The notes: generated from the sequence alone by a model not told the origin. Positions 23,098-30,743 are shown, numbered from the stretch's first letter. The stretch is 33,361 nucleotides of DNA from SVQP01 sp045660125 (GCA_045660125.1 JAZRDG010000042.1:1-33361), one strand, 5' to 3'. Made by a program: numbers and translations.

Positions 23098-24360
23098 ATG
23101 ACCTTTGTCAGAGCACAAAGATATCTGCTTGCAGATGCAAGCGGTGCAACCGGGGAGCAGTTTGCAGCCCTTTGCACAAGGCTTGGCAGAGTGCAGGCAG
23201 GCATTCGTAAAATTGCAGTCAGCGCCAACCTTGGCGGCAGCTGCCGTATTGCGTATTTGGAGAGCATTCTGTTAGCGGCAGGCTATCGCGTGGGCGTCTG
23301 GACGCGCATGGGCACGGACGATCTGCGCAGCCGCGTGCGCATAGATGGGCAGCCCATCTCGCACAAGCAGGTGTGTGATCTGTGCGAGCAGATCATGAAG
23401 GAATCGGATGCAATGTGCACCGAGGATAGCTTAGTGGAGTTCAGCAGCGAGCAAAAGCTTTGTGCGCTGGCGTTGCTGGCGTTTTGCTGCCACGGTTGTG
23501 ACGTGGTGCTGCTGGATATTTCGGAGGACTGCACGCAAGACCCCATGTGGGTCGCAGCCCCTTACACGCTGGTCATGCCCTGCGGCTTTGGCACGCGGGA
23601 TACCGCGCTTGCCAAAAAGCAAGCCGTGCAGCTCAGCCGCGCGGTGCGCAGAGGCACGCGCGAGGTGATCACAGGCTTTGTGGGCGGCGAGGTGTATAAC
23701 CTGCTCTCGCAGGCGTGTGCTGCGGCAGGCAGCAGATTGACCGTGCCTGCAAAAAGTGAGGCTGCCGTCAGCGAGCAATCGCTGGGCAGAACCGTGTTTA
23801 CCTATCGAGGGAAGGGCCCGTACCGCTTGCATGCCTCGTTTGAGGTGCAATTCCAGGCTGCTCTGGCAGCCATTGAGGCTTGCTACGCCTTGCGCCGTGA
23901 CGGCGTGAGATTGCCCGGACAAGCCATGATGGCAGGCTTGCAAAAGGCGGAGGTGCCCGTGTGCTTTGACGTGGTGACCGTGCGCCCTGGCGTGATCGTC
24001 AGCGCGGCTACAACGCAAGAGGACGTGCGTGCACTGACGCACGCGCTGCACGAAAAAAGCAATAGCTTTGGCGGCAGGGTAGTGCTTTGCGTGGGACAAG
24101 CGCCCGATAAGCTGCTTGCTGCGTTTGATAAGGAATTTGCGGCAGAGGAGGGCTATGCCGTGGGCGAGGTGATCTACGTAGGTCAGAACGCACCGCAATT
24201 CGAGCAGCCCGTGCTGACCGTATGCGCCACCCCCAAGCGCGCAGCCAAGCGCATCCTGTCCCTGCGTGATCCCGACGTTACCGTGCTGGTCGTAGGCGAG
24301 CATCCGTTTGCCCACGCACTCAAGCAGGCGGTGACCGACGCGCTGATCGGGTTGAGTTAA
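23098..24360 (+). CDS. Degenerate FolC-like (Mur ligase family) protein, probably not catalytic
   Basis: A 420-residue protein whose layout follows folylpolyglutamate/dihydrofolate synthase. GYRVGVWTRMGTDDLRSRVR then IDGQPIS (residues 62-88), CDVVLLDIS (134-142), the QAALAAIEACYALRRDGVRL block (253-272) and VVLCVG (328-333) fit the corresponding FolC stretches. Yet the ATP loop (normally GTNGKGS) reads SANLGGSC (42-49), the acidic EVGLGG motif reads DISEDCT, the LDH motif is GFGT, and the DGAHNP signature is SAATTQ (302-307). So all catalytic signatures seem lost while the frame stays open with a good ribosome binding site. It closes the glycogen operon before a strong terminator. A role as a binding or regulatory protein is possible; it may also be decaying. 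Family assignment is by eye. Confidence 0.72.
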   Translation: MTFVRAQRYLLADASGATGEQFAALCTRLGRVQAGIRKIAVSANLGGSCRIAYLESILLAAGYRVGVWTRMGTDDLRSRVRIDGQPISHKQVCDLCEQIMKESDAMCTEDSLVEFSSEQKLCALALLAFCCHGCDVVLLDISEDCTQDPMWVAAPYTLVMPCGFGTRDTALAKKQAVQLSRAVRRGTREVITGFVGGEVYNLLSQACAAAGSRLTVPAKSEAAVSEQSLGRTVFTYRGKGPYRLHASFEVQFQAALAAIEACYALRRDGVRLPGQAMMAGLQKAEVPVCFDVVTVRPGVIVSAATTQEDVRALTHALHEKSNSFGGRVVLCVGQAPDKLLAAFDKEFAAEEGYAVGEVIYVGQNAPQFEQPVLTVCATPKRAAKRILSLRDPDVTVLVVGEHPFAHALKQAVTDALIGLS

Positions 24361-24414
24361 CATAAAAACGGACTGACCGATGGAAATGATAAATTATCGG
24401 GGAATTTAGCGAAA

Positions 24415-24460
24415 ATCAAGGATTGTATCACTTGGATGCAGTCCTTGATCGTTTTTTTTT
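24415..24460 (+). terminator. Rho-independent terminator of the glycogen operon
   Basis: ATCAAGGATTG (24415-24425) pairs with CAGTCCTTGAT (24439-24449), one G-U pair, followed by CG and nine T (24452-24460). It is the only clear T-tract terminator after the promoter at 12660, consistent with one long transcript. Confidence 0.9.
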
Positions 24461-24461
24461 G

Positions 24462-24538
24462 AATAGTTGCCGCAGGGCGGGCGAGAATTTCGGCATAGCC
24501 GAAATATGTGATCGCCCGCCCCTGCGGTAATTACTATT
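24462..24538. repeat. Nested palindromic element
   Basis: Outer arms AATAGT...CCGCAGG-GCGGGCGA (24462-24484) match the reverse complement of 24512-24538 with small gaps. Inside, ATTTCGGC (24487-24494) and GCCGAAAT (24498-24505) form a perfect 8-bp stem. The GCGGGCGATCA part of its minus strand resembles the arms of the 7805-7902 element. Confidence 0.75.
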
Positions 24539-24548
24539 TGAAAACATT

Positions 24549-24573
24549 AAGGGCCGCTTTACAAGCAGCCCTT
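24549..24573 (-). terminator. Hairpin downstream of the nucleoside hydrolase gene
   Basis: Arms 24549-24557 (AAGGGCCGC) and 24565-24573 (GCAGCCCTT) pair over 9 bp with one mismatch or wobble; on the minus strand it is followed by AATGTTTTC. A plausible but weak terminator. Confidence 0.5.
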
Positions 24574-24626
24574 TGTTCAATTTTTGCCTCTGATTTGTCA
24601 GCCCGATTGGTCAGTCCGTTTTTTGA

Positions 24627-25577
24627 TTATAAGTACTTGTTCATGTGCTCGTTCAGGCTTGCCGCGATGGTAGCGTCATCCACCAGCTTTTTCATAAAGT
24701 AGATGCGACCCTCGGGATCGGGGATAGCGCGCGTCGCGTCGGGCGTGCCGGTGCCTGCGTCATAGAATTCCAGGCGATATGCATCGTCAAGCAGATCGTA
24801 AAGCTCGCACTTGCCAAGCACCGCAAACTGCACGGCGGTCAAATCATAGCTGCTATTGGTGCATCTGCCTGCGGTGTACAGGCGGTAGGATTCGTACAGG
24901 GGGCTGTCGGGGCGAGGATCTGCGGGATCGTAGCCCGTCAGGATCTGCCAGCCGATATGGAAGTCGGAGAGATAGATCTTGGTCGGCCAGTTGGTAAACA
25001 GGTTCTCTGCTGCCTTGTAGTCGCAGATCACGTTAAACTCTCTGCCCTCGGGCAAAATCGCAGCCATGCTTACCAGTGCGCTGACCTTCTTTGCAACCAA
25101 CTCCTTACCACACAGGGGAGAGTACTGGTCGGGTGCGGAGTTCAGCAGCGCTGAGAGCGTGTTGAACATGCCGATCGTGATCACGACCACGCCGTCATCG
25201 GGAGCTGCAGCCAACGTTCTGCGGTAAAATTCCACGCTGGGAGCAATGGCAAGCGTGCCGTTTGCATACTTCTCGGAGAAGCGCTGTGCAATATCGTCGG
25301 AATATTTGTGGCAGGTCTCATCGTCCAAAAATCCGGGATGCTCCCACTGACCGAGATTCTCGATGGGGTAATCGCAGTAGCGCGCAACCGCGTCGATCGT
25401 GCCTACACCGGAGCGGTTGGACGTGCAGTGGCAAACGCCCAGAATATCAAAGTCATATTGCTTTGCGTAGGAGATCAGCGTCACAAGCGCGCCAACGTCG
25501 TCGCAATCGGGACCCATATCGGTATCAAGAATGACCGCTTTTTTGGTAAGCGCCAAGGGCTCAAAGGATGTGGACAT
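24627..25577 (-). CDS. Nucleoside hydrolase family protein (IUNH-like)
   Basis: A 316-residue protein of the inosine/uridine-preferring nucleoside hydrolase fold, enzymes that split nucleosides into base and ribose. The calcium-binding N-terminal motif reads VILDTDMGPDCDD (residues 15-27), a variant of DTDxGxDD with a two-residue insertion seen in one branch of the family. VVVITIGMFNTLSALL and the late NSSYDLTAVQF, with the expected distal Asp, agree. No signal peptide, so cytoplasmic. GGAGG precedes the ATG, and the gene has its own consensus promoter. The substrate is not evident; the variant motif makes plain IUNH activity uncertain. Confidence 0.82.
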   Translation of the reverse strand: MSTSFEPLALTKKAVILDTDMGPDCDDVGALVTLISYAKQYDFDILGVCHCTSNRSGVGTIDAVARYCDYPIENLGQWEHPGFLDDETCHKYSDDIAQRFSEKYANGTLAIAPSVEFYRRTLAAAPDDGVVVITIGMFNTLSALLNSAPDQYSPLCGKELVAKKVSALVSMAAILPEGREFNVICDYKAAENLFTNWPTKIYLSDFHIGWQILTGYDPADPRPDSPLYESYRLYTAGRCTNSSYDLTAVQFAVLGKCELYDLLDDAYRLEFYDAGTGTPDATRAIPDPEGRIYFMKKLVDDATIAASLNEHMNKYL

Positions 25578-25612
25578 AGAGAGTACCTCCGTAATTGAAA
25601 TTCTATATTGCC

Positions 25613-25641
25613 ATTATACCGCAAAACGCACCGTTTGTCAA
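25613..25641 (-). promoter_or_regulatory. Perfect consensus promoter of the nucleoside hydrolase gene
   Basis: On the minus strand TTGACA (25636-25641), 17-bp spacer, TATAAT (25613-25618). Confidence 0.9.
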
Positions 25642-25650
25642 GAAGCGCAA

Positions 25651-25681
25651 AAGAAAACGGACGCTGTGCGTCCGTTTTCTT
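25651..25681 (-). terminator. Terminator of mscL
   Basis: AAGAAAACGGACGC (25651-25664) pairs perfectly with GCGTCCGTTTTCTT (25668-25681), loop TGT. On the minus strand the T-rich arm runs on as TTTT, so it serves mscL; it lies just upstream of the promoter at 25613-25641. Confidence 0.88.
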
Positions 25682-25695
25682 TGCATGTATGAAGT

Positions 25696-26325
25696 TTAGT
25701 CCTTCTTGAGCTCAGCCAGAATCAGCTTAAGCAGATCCTCGGTAGTGGGATTTGCCTCGCGCTCAGCCTTTGCTGCAGCTTCTGCAGCGGCTTTTTCCTC
25801 GGCTGCCTTTTGCTCAGCTGCCAGCTTCTTCTGCTCGAAGTAAGCCTGCACTGCTGCCTTGTCGCGTACCTTAATGCCTGCTGCCTTGAGCTCCTTCTTC
25901 TGCTCCTTGGTCAGCTTGCCCTTAGCCATCTTGTCCGAGAGCTCCTTGCGCTCATCTCTGAACTTGTTGAAGATCTTAACGATCGCGAACAGTACCAGAG
26001 CGATCAGGAAGAAGTTGATGATGGCGTTGATGAATGCGCCCCAGTCAATGTAGATGGACTGTGCCAGATCGATCTCGTGACCGATTACGGTGCCTGCCTC
26101 GTCCAGTACCTCTACCACTTCCTTATGCAGGAAGGTGTGGATCTCGCTGAGCGAGTCCTTGCCCAGAACCAAAAAGAGCACGTAGTTGATCAAGGGCTTG
26201 AGAATATTGTTACTCAGACCGTTTACGATCGCGGTAAAAGCACCACCGACGATAACACCGACTGCCATATCCACTACGTTGCCGCGTGTGATAAATTTCT
26301 TGAATTCACCGAAAAACTTTTTCAT
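25696..26325 (-). CDS. mscL: Large-conductance mechanosensitive channel
   Basis: A 209-residue membrane protein of the MscL family, a pressure-relief valve that opens on osmotic down-shock. The start MKKFFGEFKKFITRGNVVDMAVGVIVGGAFTAIV is the conserved amphipathic helix plus first membrane helix; the second helix is about residues 96-117 (FINAIINFFLIALVLFAIVKI). The periplasmic loop is somewhat long, and the cytoplasmic C-terminus is extended to about 90 residues with a Lys/Glu/Ala-rich predicted coiled coil (EQKAAEEKAAAEAAAKAERE) before the usual C-terminal LLKLILAELKKD. Typical length is 130-150. GGAGG precedes the ATG. Own promoter and terminator. Confidence 0.96.
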   Translation of the reverse strand: MKKFFGEFKKFITRGNVVDMAVGVIVGGAFTAIVNGLSNNILKPLINYVLFLVLGKDSLSEIHTFLHKEVVEVLDEAGTVIGHEIDLAQSIYIDWGAFINAIINFFLIALVLFAIVKIFNKFRDERKELSDKMAKGKLTKEQKKELKAAGIKVRDKAAVQAYFEQKKLAAEQKAAEEKAAAEAAAKAEREANPTTEDLLKLILAELKKD

Positions 26326-26343
26326 GTTTCCTCCTTATTATGT

Positions 26344-26360
26344 ATGACCCCGCGGGTCAT
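26344..26360 (-). promoter_or_regulatory. Hairpin in the mscL leader
   Basis: ATGACCC (26344-26350) and GGGTCAT (26354-26360) form a 7-bp stem with a CGC loop. It would lie near the 5' end of the mscL message, whose start is expected near 26369, before the GGAGG. It may stabilise the message. Confidence 0.5.
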
Positions 26361-26375
26361 GTGCTGTTAACCTTT

Positions 26376-26404
26376 ATTATAGACGATTATGCGGCGTCTG
26401 TCAA
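26376..26404 (-). promoter_or_regulatory. Perfect consensus promoter of mscL
   Basis: On the minus strand TTGACA (26399-26404), 17-bp spacer, TATAAT (26376-26381). It begins only 6 bases after the rnhA stop codon; no rnhA terminator is seen. Confidence 0.9.
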
Positions 26405-26410
26405 TAGGTA

Positions 26411-26848
26411 TTAGGTAAAACTGTCCGCGAATGCGGTTGCCAAAGCGTCGCAACGCTCGTTGTAGGGGTGTCCTGCGTGCCCCTTGACCCATACGAAGGT
26501 TACTTGATGGTAGTCGAGCAATTTCAGTAGCTTGTCCCACAGGTCGGAATTGAGAGCAGGGGAATTGTCTGCCTTTCTCCAACCCTTTGCCTTCCACGAT
26601 TTTGCCCAGCCCTTTGTCACGGCGTCCACCACGTATTTGGAGTCGCTTGTCAGCGTGATCTCACAGGGCTCGCGCAAAGCAGAGAGCGCCGCGATCACGG
26701 CAGAAAGCTCCATGCGGTTGTTGGTGGTCATGGGCTCGCCGCCCGAAAGCTCCTTTTCAACGCCCCTGTAAACGAGCACCGCGCCCCAACCGCCCTTACC
26801 GGGGTTTCCGCGGCATGCGCCGTCTGTATATACGTCAACGTGTTTCAT
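26411..26848 (-). CDS. rnhA: Ribonuclease HI
   Basis: A 145-residue enzyme that cuts the RNA strand of RNA-DNA hybrids. All active-site residues are visible: D9 (VYTDGACRGNPG), E47 (NNRMELSAV), D69 (TSDSKYVVDAV), H124 (KGHAGHP) and D134 (NERCDALA). It also keeps the basic helix region WAKSWKAKGWRK of the E. coli-type enzyme. I chose the ATG at 26848: AGGAGG is 8 bases before it, and ATGs at 26854 and 26866 lie in or before that site, the latter upstream of the expected transcription start. Length is typical. Confidence 0.95.
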   Translation of the reverse strand: MKHVDVYTDGACRGNPGKGGWGAVLVYRGVEKELSGGEPMTTNNRMELSAVIAALSALREPCEITLTSDSKYVVDAVTKGWAKSWKAKGWRKADNSPALNSDLWDKLLKLLDYHQVTFVWVKGHAGHPYNERCDALATAFADSFT

Positions 26849-26866
26849 TTTCATCACCTCCTCCAT

Positions 26867-26895
26867 ATTTTAGCACAAAAAGTGCCGCTTGTCAA
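26867..26895 (-). promoter_or_regulatory. Promoter of rnhA
   Basis: On the minus strand TTGACA (26890-26895), 17-bp spacer, TAAAAT (26867-26872). It is back to back with the plus-strand promoter at 26917-26945. Confidence 0.85.
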
Positions 26896-26916
26896 AGGTT
26901 TTGTGCGTTTTGTCAA

Positions 26917-26945
26917 TTGATTTCTGCGTAAAAATTCGATATAAT
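26917..26945 (+). promoter_or_regulatory. Promoter of the E2-like gene and pgeF
   Basis: TTGATT (26917-26922), 17-bp spacer, TATAAT (26940-26945). Confidence 0.75.
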
Positions 26946-26978
26946 GATACAAATGTTACTTTTAAGGAGCTTAACGAT

Positions 26979-27911
26979 ATGCCTAATGCAACCATGGAAA
27001 AGCAAGCGCCAGCTGCACCCAAGCCCCGCAAGCGTCGCTTTGGCGATCGCAAGGACGGCAGACTGGTGCGCACGCTGTATCCGATGAATAAATTCATGCC
27101 GTACATTATGCGTACGAGAAACGATGCTTGCAATCAATTTGCGGACAGCGTGGATATGACCGAGACCGATCCGTATATCCGCAGCAAGATCAAAGAGGGA
27201 AAGGTGAACTTTTCTTTTCTGCACGTGTTTCTTGCAGCCTACGTGCGCACGGTAGCAAAGCGCCCCGAGATCAATCGATTTGTCAGCGGTAACCGCATTT
27301 TTGCGCGCAATAATATCGTGGTCAACATGACCATCAAGACCACCATGTCCGCGGACTCGCCCGACACCTGCATCAAGGTGTACTTTGAGCCCACCGACAC
27401 CATTGACGAGGTGTACGAGAAGTTCAACGCAGCCGTGCAGGAGGTCAAGGATGCAAGCGAGACCAAATCGGATAAGGAGAGCGGCTTTGATAAGGCAGCG
27501 CGAATCCTTGCTTCGCTGCCGCGCTTTATCCTGCTGCCCGTTGTGGGTCTTTTGGTTTTGTTGGATAACAATCACCTGCTGCCGCAGGCACTCATCGGCG
27601 TCAGCCCCTTCCATGGCTCGCTGTTTGTCACCAGCATGGGCTCTTTGGGCATCCGACCCATCTATCATCACCTGTATAATTTCGGCAACCTGCCCATTTT
27701 CGTGTCGTACGGCAATAAGCGCATGGAGCTTGCCTTGGATGACGAGGGCAACGTGCATAAAAAGCGCATGATCGACCTCAAGGTGGTCACCGACGAGCGT
27801 ATTTGCGACGGATACCTGTACGCCTCCGCGTTTAAAACGCTGCGCGGATATCTGGAGCACCCCGCAGTGCTGGAGCAGGCACCCGACGTGATCAGAGAGG
27901 ATATTGATTGA
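26979..27911 (+). CDS. Stand-alone E2/CAT-fold acyltransferase-like protein, catalytic His replaced
   Basis: A 310-residue protein resembling the catalytic domain of 2-oxo-acid dehydrogenase E2 subunits, but with no lipoyl or peripheral-subunit-binding domain and no E1/E3 genes nearby. The motif that carries the catalytic His (normally DHRxxDG) reads TDERICDG, so Glu273 stands at the His position while D277 and G278 remain. A hydrophobic segment, RFILLPVVGLLVLLDNNHLL (182-201), could be a membrane helix. The basic N-terminus (KPRKRRFGDRKDGR) precedes the fold. AAGGAG supports the ATG at 26979. Its stop codon overlaps the pgeF start. E2-like family membership is fairly sure, its function is not. 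Confidence 0.72.
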   Translation: MPNATMEKQAPAAPKPRKRRFGDRKDGRLVRTLYPMNKFMPYIMRTRNDACNQFADSVDMTETDPYIRSKIKEGKVNFSFLHVFLAAYVRTVAKRPEINRFVSGNRIFARNNIVVNMTIKTTMSADSPDTCIKVYFEPTDTIDEVYEKFNAAVQEVKDASETKSDKESGFDKAARILASLPRFILLPVVGLLVLLDNNHLLPQALIGVSPFHGSLFVTSMGSLGIRPIYHHLYNFGNLPIFVSYGNKRMELALDDEGNVHKKRMIDLKVVTDERICDGYLYASAFKTLRGYLEHPAVLEQAPDVIREDID

Positions 27912-28732
27912 TGTTTACATACGCACAAAAAAACGGGGTCGGGTATTTTTACTCGACCCTGCTGAAATCTAAGCACGCCTTTGCCACGCGAAACGGCGGC
28001 GTGAGCGCCTTGCCCGAAACTGCCTCGCTCAATCTGGCGTTCGGCAGAGGGGATGACGAGCAGACCGTGATGCAGAATTTGCGCCTGTTTGCGTCTGCCG
28101 TGGGCATGGATGCGGACCGCGTGATCTCGCTGCCGCAGGTGCACGGCACGGACGTGCTGAGCGTGACCGAGGCGGATGCAGGCAGAGGGTACGCGCAGCC
28201 CGCGAACGGTACGGGAGACGGTTATATGACGCTTGCCAAGGGGCTGCCCTTGGGCGTCAAAAGCGCGGATTGCGTGCCCGTATTGCTGGAGGCACGCGAC
28301 GCACAGGATAACGTGCTGGCGGTTGCCGCAGTGCACGCAGGCTGGCGCGGAACTGCGGGCGGAATTGCTACGGGCGCGGTCAAGGCGTTGCGCGACGCGT
28401 GCGGTGACGCAGAGATCTACGCTGCCATCGGCCCTTGCATCGGACAGTGCTGCTTTGAGGTAGATACCGATTGCGTGGACGAATTTGACCGCCTTTGCGG
28501 CAGGGAAATTACCGATGCGTGCTTTGCAAAAGCTCCAAACGACAAATTCTTCGGTGACCTTGTCAAGGTCAACCGCATGCTTTTGAACGGCGCAGGCGTG
28601 CCCGACGCGCATATCGATGCGGCGTGCATTTGCACCTGCTGTAGTCCCGAGCAGTTTTTCTCACACCGCTACGCCACCAAGCACCAAGAAGGCAAGCGCG
28701 GAACCATGCTTTCGGTGATTTGTAAAGAATAA
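27911..28732 (+). CDS. pgeF: PgeF/YfiH family protein (purine nucleoside phosphorylase-like, LACC1 family)
   Basis: A 273-residue cytoplasmic protein. Members were long named polyphenol oxidases or laccases; biochemical work has shown adenosine deaminase and purine nucleoside phosphorylase activities, and a role in editing peptidoglycan precursors has been reported for E. coli. The metal/active-site residues are present: H78 (LPQVHGTD), C121 (KSADCVPVLL) and H142 (VHAGWRGT), plus AIGPCIGQCCFEV. The ATG at 27911 overlaps the stop codon of the upstream gene by one base (TGATG), so translation is likely coupled. A strong terminator follows. Confidence 0.9.
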   Translation: MFTYAQKNGVGYFYSTLLKSKHAFATRNGGVSALPETASLNLAFGRGDDEQTVMQNLRLFASAVGMDADRVISLPQVHGTDVLSVTEADAGRGYAQPANGTGDGYMTLAKGLPLGVKSADCVPVLLEARDAQDNVLAVAAVHAGWRGTAGGIATGAVKALRDACGDAEIYAAIGPCIGQCCFEVDTDCVDEFDRLCGREITDACFAKAPNDKFFGDLVKVNRMLLNGAGVPDAHIDAACICTCCSPEQFFSHRYATKHQEGKRGTMLSVICKE

Positions 28733-28737
28733 TTACA

Positions 28738-28770
28738 GGGGAGGATATGGCATCCTCCCCTACGTTTTTT
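28738..28770 (+). terminator. Terminator of the E2-like gene and pgeF
   Basis: GGGGAGGAT (28738-28746) pairs with ATCCTCCCC (28752-28760), loop ATGGC, then TACG and six T. It lies between convergent genes and could also stop the minus-strand transcript, though without a T-run there. Confidence 0.88.
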
Positions 28771-28772
28771 AG

Positions 28773-30743
28773 TTATTCACTTTCGTAAAACCACATCTGT
28801 GCGGTCTTTCTCGGCATGGCGAAGGTCATGCCTTTTTGCTTGAGGTCTGCGCCCGTGACGGTACGCACCTCGCCGCTGAGCACCTCGGTAAAGGTGTAGG
28901 TCTTGTCGGTGTCGTGCACGTAGAGGGAGAGCGTGACCGCGTCCTCGGGGGCGTGTACGTTGCGCAGCGCCTGCACGTAGCCTGCGCCGTCTTTGTCAAA
29001 CTGTAAGCCGCACCAGCCCGTTGCGTCTGTGCGACACTCGGTCAAGGGGTAATAATCCGCGTCCAGCATGATGTGCGCTGCCTTGCGCCAGATCTTGTGC
29101 CATGCGCGGCCTTGCGCAAACAGCTCGTCATCATCGTAAAACTCGGTCATGTCGGTCAGGGCAGGGGTCATGGCGTTGTGGTAGGCAAAGGCGTCAAGGC
29201 GGTGTCTGCCGCCGTCGTAAATGCCGTCTGCGTTGCACCAGTTGTAATTGTGCGCGCGGAAATAGGGAATCCACTCAAACATTTGTCTGTGCTGCACCTG
29301 CTTGATGGGGTGATGACCGTATCCCACGTCGGTGTAGTGCAACGGCACTGCGCGGCGCATGGTTTCGGGATCGTTGCGTCTGCCGCCCGAGGCGCAGGAG
29401 TCGATCCAAAGCCCGGGATTACGCGCAAGCAGAGCATCCCAATAGCGGTAATAGCCCTGAATATGCAAATTTTCAAGCATGCCCTCGCGTCCCGGCTCGC
29501 TGTTTTGCTGCCAATAGGGAGTGGGCGGGAAATTGAAGTCCTGGCGGTAGATGTCCACGCCGTATTCCTTGATCATGCTGTCGATCTTGTCAATCAGCCA
29601 ATCGCAAGCCACGGGATCTGCCAAGTTAAACAGCGCGTTGTTTTGCAAAAAGCCGTTTTCACCCTCGTAGAACAGCAAAAACTCGGGATGCTCGCACCAA
29701 AGCGTGGTGTCGCGGTAAACTCTCTCGGGCTCAAACCACAAAAGCAGCTCCATACCGTGCTTGTGCAGATGATCCGATACGGGTGCAAGTCCGTTCGGGT
29801 AATTCTCTCTGTTGATATGCCAGTTGCCCACACCCACGCCCCAATCGTAGTTGCAGGGGTACCAGCCTGCGTCGATCCACCAAGCGTCCGGCTCAAAGCC
29901 CTTTTGCAGGTAGGTATCGATCGCTTCTTTCTGGTTTTGCTCGGTCGTGCCCGAAAATTCGCTCTTGCCGTCGATGTTCCATGTGTGCACGAACAGCTTG
30001 GGCGAGAGGGGCGAGCCGTCCTTTTGGCGCGGCAGCATGTGTGCAAAATAGTAGGAGCGCCAGAGGTTTCTGCCGCGGTCGTGTCCGCCCTCAAAGGCTT
30101 GCATGGTGATACGGGGCGTGCGTACGCGCTCGCCCGGCTTTAAGTATGCGTCAAAGGCTGCCTGTCCTGCAGAAAACTGCACGGTATTGCCGCAAAGGGC
30201 AAAATCCGCGCTCCAATGTCCGCTCCAGCCGATGGCGAGGTTGATGCCCCAATCGCCAAACAGCAGTCTCATATAGGGAAACGCACCGTTACAGGGCGTG
30301 CCGTCACCGCAGGGGGTGACGTGCAAGGGCTGCGCGTCCAGGGCATCGGTCTGCCATGCGTAGCCGTCAGGACCGCAGGTGTCGCCGTTGCCGTGATACA
30401 GGCTTGCCTTGGCAGCAGGAAAAGCAGCGCAAAAATGCCAATCCGAGATGGTAGCAGAGTCGTGATCCGACGCGTTTTCGATATGCATCACCCATTCGCT
30501 CACGGCAAAATCCGCGTATGCATAGTGATCGGCAATCAAAAGCAGACCGTCCTCTGTTCTGGCGGTCGTGCGATAGCGCGTGATCGAGGAATCAATGCGC
30601 TCTGCTTCCACGTGCGGGTCAAATTCTTGGGGGAATCCTTGATAGCGCGTGCCGTTCAAAGTAAAGGTGAAGGGAACGTTTGCGGGGGCTTGGCTGCAGG
30701 GCAAAAGTTTGCCGAGTGTCATATCCTTGGGCGTGTTCTTCAT
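28773..30743 (-). CDS. Alpha-galactosidase-like glycoside hydrolase (GH36)
   Basis: A 656-residue GH36-type enzyme, expected to release terminal alpha-galactose from oligosaccharides such as melibiose or raffinose. An N-terminal beta-sandwich (about residues 1-230) is followed by the catalytic barrel: WWIDAGWYP (288-296), LLLWFEPERV (333-342), nucleophile D402 in IYRQDFNF, and acid/base candidate D458 in SCASGGRRNDPET; the 56-residue spacing agrees with GH36. A C-terminal beta-domain follows. No signal peptide, so cytoplasmic, and no transporter is adjacent. AAGGAG precedes the ATG. The nucleophile motif differs from the common KWDxN, so it belongs to a divergent branch and another alpha-glycoside could be the substrate. 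Confidence 0.83.
   Translation of the reverse strand: MKNTPKDMTLGKLLPCSQAPANVPFTFTLNGTRYQGFPQEFDPHVEAERIDSSITRYRTTARTEDGLLLIADHYAYADFAVSEWVMHIENASDHDSATISDWHFCAAFPAAKASLYHGNGDTCGPDGYAWQTDALDAQPLHVTPCGDGTPCNGAFPYMRLLFGDWGINLAIGWSGHWSADFALCGNTVQFSAGQAAFDAYLKPGERVRTPRITMQAFEGGHDRGRNLWRSYYFAHMLPRQKDGSPLSPKLFVHTWNIDGKSEFSGTTEQNQKEAIDTYLQKGFEPDAWWIDAGWYPCNYDWGVGVGNWHINRENYPNGLAPVSDHLHKHGMELLLWFEPERVYRDTTLWCEHPEFLLFYEGENGFLQNNALFNLADPVACDWLIDKIDSMIKEYGVDIYRQDFNFPPTPYWQQNSEPGREGMLENLHIQGYYRYWDALLARNPGLWIDSCASGGRRNDPETMRRAVPLHYTDVGYGHHPIKQVQHRQMFEWIPYFRAHNYNWCNADGIYDGGRHRLDAFAYHNAMTPALTDMTEFYDDDELFAQGRAWHKIWRKAAHIMLDADYYPLTECRTDATGWCGLQFDKDGAGYVQALRNVHAPEDAVTLSLYVHDTDKTYTFTEVLSGEVRTVTGADLKQKGMTFAMPRKTAQMWFYESE

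Larger units (their letters stand above)
24364..24623. repeat. Perfect 15-bp inverted repeat bracketing a hairpin-rich gap
   Basis: AAAAACGGACTGACC (24364-24378) is repeated as its reverse complement at 24609-24623. Between the arms lie a terminator, a nested palindrome and another hairpin; there is no reading frame worth calling. The layout could be terminal repeats of a small element or a very long-range stem. Confidence 0.65.

Noticed and set aside
26889..26978. Upstream extension of the E2-like protein
   Set aside because: It would begin before the promoter -10 box at 26940-26945; the ATG at 26979 has a ribosome binding site.
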